Below are positions 6,686 through 15,600 of a stretch of DNA of 36,650 nucleotides, in pieces (positions within the stretch are counted from its first letter, which is position 1; each line of letters begins with the position of its first letter). This DNA is from Myxococcales bacterium. GTDB taxonomy: Bacteria; Myxococcota_A; Polyangia; Polyangiales; Polyangiaceae. The translations under genes were made by a program, and so were the position numbers. The notes beneath the pieces were generated by a model. It saw nothing but the letters and a program-made list of their open reading frames with translations, did not search any database and was not told the origin of the DNA. The stretch covers positions 1-36,650 of the forward strand of contig JAEUKE010000184.1 in NCBI GenBank assembly GCA_016794345.1, written 5' to 3'.

Positions 6686-9600
6686 TCAGCCGAGGCGGCC
6701 GAGCAGATCCCGCGCCTCGGCGAGCGTGGGGTCCTCCGCCAAAGACTTGTCGAGCATGAGCTTCGCGCGGCGGGCGTCGCCCTGGCGAATGGCGAGGCTC
6801 CCCAGCTGGTAGTAAGCGACGGCTCGGTCCTGCGTAGTCACGCCGGAGCCCCCGTCGACCTTCATCAGCGTGACCGCTCGGAAGGCCCGCTGCGCGACGT
6901 CCTGATCGTCGAGATCGAGCGCGAGCTGCCCGAGCTCGAGCGCGATGCCGCCGTTCTGAGGTTGGTTGTCGAACGCCCTGGAGAGCGCGGTCACCGCTTC
7001 GCTGAGGTTTCCTTCACGCGCCTCGACTCGGTAGAGCGTGTAGTAGACCTGACCGAGCTCCTTCGAGCGCTTGCCTCGATGGGCGCCGATGATCTGGGTG
7101 AGACGCGCGCGCGCGTCGTCGATGCGCCCGGCGGCGCCGAGCGCGTCGCAGAGCAAGAGGACGATGTCAGGGTCGTCCGCGCGGATCTGCCCCGCCTCCT
7201 CGAGCACCGCGATCGACCGCTCCGCCATCGCAGGGCCGAGGGAGGCGTCGCCGGTGCCGTAGAGGAGCAGGCGAGCCGCCTCCATCATCCCGTCGAAGCG
7301 GGCCGCCTCGTCCGGGCTCTGCCGCGCTTCGTCGATGATGAGATCGGCGAGCTCCCCGATCGCGTTCGTGTCTTCATACAAGGCGCGCAGCGCCGCCCTG
7401 ACCTTGGTGTCCGAAGGCGCCGCTGCCGCAGCGCGCTCGAGCGCACCGCGAGCGATCTCCGGCCGCCCGACGCGGCGCGCGAGCTCCTGGAGCCGCAGCG
7501 CACAAGCGGTGAGCTCGTTCCCTTCCGCGATGCCTGCGACGTGGGCATAGACGTTCGCGGCTGCGTCCACGCGTCCGGAGCGCTCCTCGATCCGAGCGAG
7601 CGCGAGCAGGGCGACGACGCTCCGCGGGTCGCGACGCAGCACCTCGTCCACCACGACACGCGCCGAATCGGCGTCCCCGCTCTGCGCCGCGACCTCCGCC
7701 AGCCGAAGGCGGATCTCGAGCTCCGAGCGGCGAGAGGCGGACGGATCACGCGCGACGCGCACGAGCGCAGCCTCGAGGTGAGCGCGGAGCTCCGCGTGAT
7801 ACCCGCCGCCGCTCTGATCGAACGCGCGCTCGAGATCGTCGAGGGCAAGGTCGCTCTGACCGATGGCCTCACGCAACACCGCGCGCGAGAAATAGAGCCA
7901 GGCGTCGTCGTCGGCCGGGTCGTGGTCGATCGCGCGGTCGACCGCCGCGATGGCGCGCGCGTGTTGGCTCGTGTTGGCGCACGCGTCCATGAAGGAGAAG
8001 AGCACGTCGCGATCGAGCGGGTCGACCGCGAGCGCGCTCTCGAACGCGTCGGCCGCGTCCTTGAAGGCGCCCTCTTCGCGGAGCGTCTCGCCCGACTTGA
8101 CGAGGAGCTGCTTCTTGATCGCAGGGTCGACGACGCCGCGCGCCTCCAATGCGGAGAGCCGCGCGAGCCCGACCTTGTCCTCGCGCTCGGCATAGATTGC
8201 CCCGAGACGCTGGCGGAGCTGCGGGTTGGTCGGGCTCGCCTGGAGTCCGACGAGGAGCGCTCGCTCCACCCCCTCCATGTCGCTGCCGGCCTGCTTCAGA
8301 TCGGCGAGCCGCAGGGCGGTCTTCGCTGCCTCCTCACCCGACTCCACCTCGAGGAGGCGATCCAGCAGGTCGCTCTCGGCGAGCGAGTCTTCGCGGTGCT
8401 CGGCGATCCGCATGACGGCGCGGAGAGCCGTGAGGTTCTTCTCGTCCCAGTCGAGCACGCCGTGGAACCCCTCGAGCGCCGCGTCCTCGTCGCCGGCTCG
8501 CTCCTTCAGGCTGGCGACCCGGAGCCCAATCTCGACGACACGCTCCTTGTCGCCCGCGTCCTTGGCGACGTCGAGCTGGCGCTCGAGGAGACCGACGAGC
8601 GCATCGGTCCGCCCCGTCGTCTCGTAGAGGCGAACGAGCAGCAAGGCCGCGTCGCGGTGCGTCGGATCCTCCTCGATGGCCTCGGAGAGGACGTCGGCTG
8701 CGCGGCCCGGGTCGGTCGCCTCGAGCATGGTGGCGAGCGAGAACCGGAGGCCGGCGCGCTCGTGCACGTCGTCGACGAGCGGGATTGTCTGATCGATGAG
8801 CTCGGCCAGCGCCTTCGTGTCGCCCTGCGCGCGGTACAGCTCCACGAGCGGGGCCCAGAGCTCCCTGTCCGCGGGCTCGCGGCCACGAAGCTCCTCGTAG
8901 ATGCCGATCGCGCGCCTCGGCGCCGCGAGCGTGCGCGCGGCGATGTCGGCCACGCGGAGCAGCAGCGCGCGCTGCTCGTCCGGCTCGCTCACGCGCGCGG
9001 CTCGCTCCCACAGATCGGCGGCCTCGGCCGCGTCCCCGGAGCCGAAGCGCCGCTCGGCGAGCGCCGAGAGCGCCCAGGCGATCTCCTCCGAGTCGCCGAC
9101 GCTCGAGCCCGGCACGATGCGCCGGAGCAGCCGCTCCGAGAGCACCGGGTCTTCGAGCTTCTCGGCCGCCTCGTACGCGTCGCGCAGGTGCGTGGACGGA
9201 TCGTCCGAACGATCGGCGAGCGTCTCGAGGGCGAAGACGACCGCCTCGGTCCGGCCGCGCTCCCGCGACACGTCCTCGAGGAGGCGCGGAAGGCGCGTGC
9301 CCTGCGGGTGACGCGCGATCGCGTCGCGCAGGAACGCCTCGAAGCGGTCGCCGTCCGCGTCCTCGCGCGAGGCTCGCTCGAGGAGCACACAAGCAGCCTC
9401 TTCTTCGCCTTGCGCCAGCTGGAGCGAGACGAGCCGATAAAACGACTGCGCGACCGCGCCGAAGCCAGCCTGTTCCTCGTCCGCGAGATCGACGAGGCCT
9501 TGCAGCGCCTCGATGTGGCGGGACACCGGCGCCTTGTTCATGGCGACGAGACGCTCGGCGAGGCGCTCGAGCGCGATGAGCACGCCGGCTCGCCGCGCCG

Positions 9601-12600
9601 GGTCGGGCTCGGCGAGCTCGGCCGTGCAAGCGAGCGACTCGTCGTAGGCGGCGAGCGCGGCGAGATCGTCGCCGAGGTCTCGCTCGGCGAGCTCGGCCAC
9701 CCGCAGCCACAGGTCGAGGCGAGCGCGCGGCGACTCCGCCGCCTTCGCCTGGACGTGCAGCTCCGCGAGGAGGCGCGCCGTTCCGTCGGTCTCCTTCGCG
9801 ATCGCCGTGGCTCGCTCGACGACCTTCGGATCGAGCGGCGCGCGCGCGAGGGCCCGCAACGCGGCATCGAGCGCCTCGGCGGGCTTGCCGAGCTTGGTTC
9901 GATAGAGATCGGCGAGCTCGAGCTCGAGCTTCGTGCGCTCGGCAGCGGGGACATCCTCCGACGCGAGCCGCAGCTCGAGGGCCCGAGCGACGAGATCGGT
10001 CATCCCGCGGTGGGTGAGCGCTGCGACGAGCGAACCGTGCTCGGAGGAGTCTTGCTGCACGGCTTCGAAGGCGGACTCGACGAACTCACCTCGTCTGTCG
10101 GTCTCCTTCTGCTTTTCGGCCAGATAAGCCAGCTCGACGAGGACCTTCGCCTTGGTGACGCGCCCGTCTCCGGCGTGTCTCTCCACGCCGCCTCGGCTCG
10201 AACGGAGCACAAGCAAGAGGGCGCGGTACGTCCGCTGCGCCCGGAGGTATTGGCCCTCGTTCGCGGCGATCTCACCGAGGAGCTGGAGGACGTCCGGATT
10301 CGCAGGATCGATCTTGGAGGCGGCCTCGAGCTCGACGAGCGCCTGCGCCTCGTCGCCGGTGGCGAGGTAGAGCTTGCCGAGCTCGAAGTGGACGAGCGCG
10401 CGCTCCTTGGGCTTGCGCGTACCGAACTCACCGAGGATGCGCTCGAGCACGCCCTTGGAGTCCTCGAGCCTGCCCGCTCGACGCATGGCCTCGCTGAGCG
10501 AGAAGAGCGTGGGCAGCTCGTCGGGCTTCAGCTCGACGGCGCGCTCGAGGAGCGGGATGGCCTCCGCGGGGCTCTCGAGCTGGTTCGTGTAGATGGCGGC
10601 AGCCTCCCGGAGGCGCTCGAGCCGCTTCGCGTCGTCCTCGGCGAGCTCCGCTTCCTGCGTCAGGAGGCGCGCGAGATCTCCGAAGGCCTCCGAGCTCCGG
10701 TAGAGGTCGGCCAGGACTGCGCGTACCTTCTCGCTGGCGCGGCCTTCGGCGAGCGCGCGCTCGAGCCCCTCGCGCGCCCGCTCGTGTTTGCCCGCGCGAC
10801 CGTACGCGGTCGCGATCCGGAGCGACAGGTCGTCGTCGTCGCCGCGGATCCCGGCGAGGCGCTCGAGCACCGCGGCCTCTTCCTCGTGTTTGCCGGCGCG
10901 CTCGAGGAGCATGGCGAGCCGGTCGAGGGCGGTCGCGCTCGGCGCGAGATCGACCACACGCTTCGCGGAGCGAGCCGCGCGCGCGGCGTCGCGGAGCTCG
11001 ATCTCGGCGATGCGAGATGCGGCAGCCCAGTGATCGGCCGCGATCGACGGCTCGTCCGCGGCGCGGATCTCGCCCTGCTGCTCGTGCAAGCCGGCGTGCT
11101 CCGCGTGCTGGCCGGTGGCCGCGAGCAATCGGCTCAGCCGCTCCACCGTGGGGCCGTCGGTTGCGACATCCGAGAGCGTGCGCTTCAAGACGGAGATCGC
11201 GGCCTCGATCTCGCCGGTCTCCTCGTGGAGATCGGCCTGCGCGAGCCGGAGGCGCACCCGCTCCGCGGCCTCTGCCGTGACCTCGGCCATGCGGCCGTAG
11301 GTCGACGCGAGCTTTCCGGCTTCTCCCAGATCTTTGTAGAGAGCGACGAGCCGGTCGGCGATGGCGACGTTCTCCGCGTCGCGCGCGTAGAGGCGCTCGA
11401 GGATTGCCGCGGCCTCGACCGGCGCGGCGAGGTCCGCCGCGCGAGCGAGGAGCTCCCAGGTCGTCGCGTCCGGCAGGGGCAGATCGGCGGCGGCGAGGAG
11501 GTTGTCCTTCACCGCGCTCAGCTCTCCAGCGCTCTCGCGGATCTCGTTGACGATCTCGAGCGCCCAGAGGACCTCGTCCGACGCGGCCGCCTCTCCGCCC
11601 CGCAGCCGCTCCGACGCGAGCGCGAAGAGCCGCTCGGCGAGCGGCAACGCGACGGCGGAGTCGCCCACGTCTCGCAGCGCGACCGCGGCCGCTTCGTGCA
11701 GCGTCGCGAGCTCCCCGCCGCGCACGTCCGACAGCGTCTCGAGGACCTCGACCAGGGGCATTCCGGGGGTAGCGCGCCGCGCCGCGACCAGCCGCTCGAG
11801 GACCTCCTCGTCACGCGGAGCGATGCGCAGGGCGGCTGCCAGGAGCCCCTCTGTCAGGCCGCGCGAGCTCTGCGGCGCTGCGGTCGGGATGGTCCCGCCG
11901 CCCGAGGCCCACGTGGCGCCCAGCACCAAGAGGTCCCGCGCGATCGTGACAGGAATGTCATCGCGGACGGCGAGGGCAGGCAGCAGCCCGGGGGCCACCA
12001 GATCCCAGCGCCCGGTCGACCGGGCCCGGGTGAGCAGGGCCTGCGCGAGGCCCTCGTGCTCGGGGCGCACGCCGAACGCCTGCGCGGTCTTCTCGAGGGC
12101 GCGCACGTCCCCGCCGGCCGTTCCCTCCTCGATCTGGGCCGCGGCCAGCAGCACCGTACACTTGTGGACGGGATCGTCGGAGGCCGCGAGGCGGGCCGGC
12201 ACGAGCGCGAGCCACCGCTCGTCTTGCGCCGCCGCTTCGAAGCTCCTGGCCAACGCCTCGACCCCGCGGGAGAACACGCCGCGCTTTTCCGGATCGGTGG
12301 GTGAGAGCCCACCCAAGAGCCGCTCGAGCCCCGCTTGCGCGTCGCGGCTCGTCGGTGAGAGCTGCAGGGAAGCGAGGATGGCCTCGAGCGAAGCGTCGAC
12401 GTCGCCGCGCTTTCGCTCCGCCTCTCCCAGGCGTGCGAAGAGCTCCGCGCGCCTCACCACGTCCTTCACGCGGGCGACCTCGGCCGAATAGAGCCGCGCG
12501 AGGTCGTCGACCCGCCTCTCCGAGTCGTACACCTCCGAGAGCTCGTCGACGATCTCGTCCGTCGCGCCGTACAGCTCGATGACGCGTTTGTAAGCGTCGA

Positions 12601-15600
12601 TGGCTGCCGGGCCATCCCCGGCGAAGCGCGCGAGCACGCGAGCGATCTCCAGGTGATCGCTCTGCGCGTCCTCCGTTGTGGCGACGACCTTGGCCCTCGC
12701 CTCGAGCGCCGCGACGAGCGCGCGTGTGTCCCCGGTCGCGCGGAGGTTGTCGACGAGCGTGGAGAGCACCTCGACATCCTTCGGGTCTTCCTCCAGCCAG
12801 ACGTTGAGCGAGCGGATGGCTCGCGCGCGATCGCCGATCACCTCTTCGGCGATCCGCGCCGCCTCCACGAGCGCGGCCCGACGAGCCGTCGGCTCGGTCT
12901 CGAGCGACGCGAGCCGCTCGAGTACCTGGCACCGCTCGGCCTCGCGGCCGTTCGCGGCGAGCGTGCGGTCGAGCTGGCGGGCCGCGTCGCGGGCGCCTTC
13001 CTTGTCCTGATCGCTCCGCGAGAGGATGGCCAGATCGATGCCGATGGCCTTGCCTTCGTCTTCGAGGACACCTCGCGCGAGCTCGGATGCGCGCCGGAGC
13101 AGCCGCAGCGAACGCTCGGCCTCCCGCTCCTCTTCGCCGAGCGACAGGAGGGCGTCCACCAGCCGCGTGACCTGGGCCTTGTCCTTGCCGGCGATCTTCT
13201 CGGCGCGCTTCTCGGCGGCCGCCGCTTCTTTCTCATCCTGCGCGAGGGCGACCAGGGCGATCTCCACCTGCAGCGCCGCCGCATCCTCGCCGAGGCTCGC
13301 GCGCAGCTTCGAGAGCGCCGCGAGCTTGGCCTTGCGATCGGCGAGGGCGAGCTCCGGCTCGAGCAGAACCTCGAGCATCGCGGCCGAGCGCGCGTCGTCC
13401 TGGCGCGCGCGATACTGCGCGGACAGGAGCTCGGCGACGCGGGTTCGCAGCGCCGCGTGCTCGCCCTTGGACGGCACGGAGAGCCGGCGCCAGGCGGGCG
13501 ACTCGCTGTCCGCCACGAACCGGGTGCGGTCCAACCAGCTACCGACCAAGGTCTCCGCCTCCGTGTCGCCCGCTTCGACGAGCGGACGCACGACCTCCAG
13601 GGCGCGTGACAGGTCTCCGAGCTCGGCGTCGAGCAGCGAGGCGACGCGCAGGCGGGTCGCGCGCGCGTCCTCCGACGCGAGCCGGGGGACTCGCGCCTCG
13701 AGCAGCCCCACGAGGCGATCGTGCCGGCCGTGTTTCTCGTACAGGCGCTCGAGCTGCGCCTCGAGCCGCTCGGAGGGGCGGAGCACGAGCAGCGCCTCGA
13801 GGTAGTGCATCGACCGATCGGAGTCGCCGGCCAGATCGCGCGCCACCTCCGCGGCGTCCTCCAGGACGAGCGCGCGCTCGGAGGCGTCCGGCTGCGCAGC
13901 GATGACGTGATCGTAGAGATCGAACAGCTCGTCCCAGCGCTCGCCCGCGTTGTAGACGAGCTTGAGGCGCTCGAACGCCCACGCCGCGCTCGGCACGACG
14001 TCCACCAGGAGGCGGAGCGTCCCCGTCACGGCCTCGGGGTCGTCGAACCACTCCTCCTGGAACGCGAGCCCCCTCTCGCCGAGGCGCAGCGCGACCTCCT
14101 CCGGGAGCCGCTTGGCTCCCTCGAGCGCGCTCTTGTAGGCCGCGGCGACGAGGCCTGGTTGCTTCAGCTCCTTCGAGAGCTCCTCCGCGCGGTCCCAGAA
14201 CGCCTCGTTCTCGGGCACCTCTCGCGCGGCACGGGCGACCACCTCGAGCGCGCGCGGCGCGTCGCCCTCGAGGCAGATGAGCCATGACTCGAAGAGCTCG
14301 GAGCGCCGATCGGCGAGAGCCTCCGCGCTGCTCGACGAGAGGATCGACTCGTACACGCGCGCGCGCTCCGCGAGGTCCTCCGTCGCCGAGGCGACCCGTT
14401 CGAGCGCGCGCCCGGCGCGCTCCGCCAGCTCGGGGTTCGCCAAGAGGCCGAGCGCGACGGCGCGAACGCGCGGCTCGCCCGACGCGTCCGCGATGAGCTC
14501 CTCGACGAGATCGAGGGCGCCCGCAGCGTCGCCGAGCACCCCGGCAGACAGCTCCGCGAGCTTGATCGTGGACTCGAGGCGCCGCGCCGGATCGCTCTCG
14601 ACCTCGCGCCAGGATCGGAGGCAGCGCGCGGCGGACGCATGATCACCCGCGGCCGTGGCGATCTCGTAGCGCTCGGCGAGGGCGCGGCCGTCGTTCGGCG
14701 CGATCTCGAGCACACGATCGAGCACCGCGGCCGCTGCCGTCGGGTCTGCCGCGCGGGCGCGCTCGAAGCTCGCGAGCGCCAGGAGGGCGACGGCGACGTC
14801 CTCGCCTTCCGCACGCGACACCCTGCGCTCGAGCAGCCAGCGCTCGGTCGGCAAGAGCTCGGTGACCTCCGCCTTGGTGGCGAGGAACGACTCGAGCGTC
14901 TCCTCCGCCTCTCGATCGTCGGGGGAGCGCTCGACCTCGGCGCGGAGCGCCGAGGCCGCGTCGAGCGCTCGGCCCGCGGCCTCGTAAGCTGCAGCGCGCG
15001 TGCGCGCCAGGTCCAGCGAGGGGCCCGACTTTCGCTCGCCCGCGTCGACGATCGCGAGCACCTCGGAGAGGTGCTCGGCCGCGAGCGGGACGACAGCCCC
15101 CAACAGAGGCGCGACCTCGCGCGGGTCGTCGGTCGCGGTGACGAGCCGCCTCGTGGCGTCGAGGAGGCCGCCCGCGTCGCCGCGGGCCCCGTGAATCTCG
15201 ACCAGGCGCTCGAGCGCCTGTCGTGCGTCGGGCACGAAGACGAGCACGCGCTCGAGATTACGCACCGCGCGCTCGAGATCGCCCCCATCCTCCGCGGCCT
15301 GCGCGGCCGAGAAGAAACACTCGGCGGCGCGCCCGGGCTCACCCGCGCGATCCCCGAGCAGCGAGCCGAGCCTCTCGAGCGCCTGCGCACTGTCGAGGCC
15401 TTCCCCGGCCGCCGCGACGCGACGCTCGGCCACCGCGCAGAGGAGCGGCACGTCCGCCTGCTCGGTCGCGAGGATCTCGATCTCGTCGAGGAGATCGGGG
15501 CCGATGTTCGCGGCGTCCCCGCGGAGGGCGACCAGGTAGTGTCCCGCAGCGTCTTTCCCGCGGTCGAGCTTTCGCGCGGCGCCCGCGAGCAGCAAGGAGA

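Noticed and set aside
6962..12304. Plus-strand open frame of about 1,780 codons
   Set aside because: It lies entirely antisense to the giant TPR gene and consists of arginine/glutamate-rich sequence without domains. Long antisense frames are expected when third positions are nearly all G or C.
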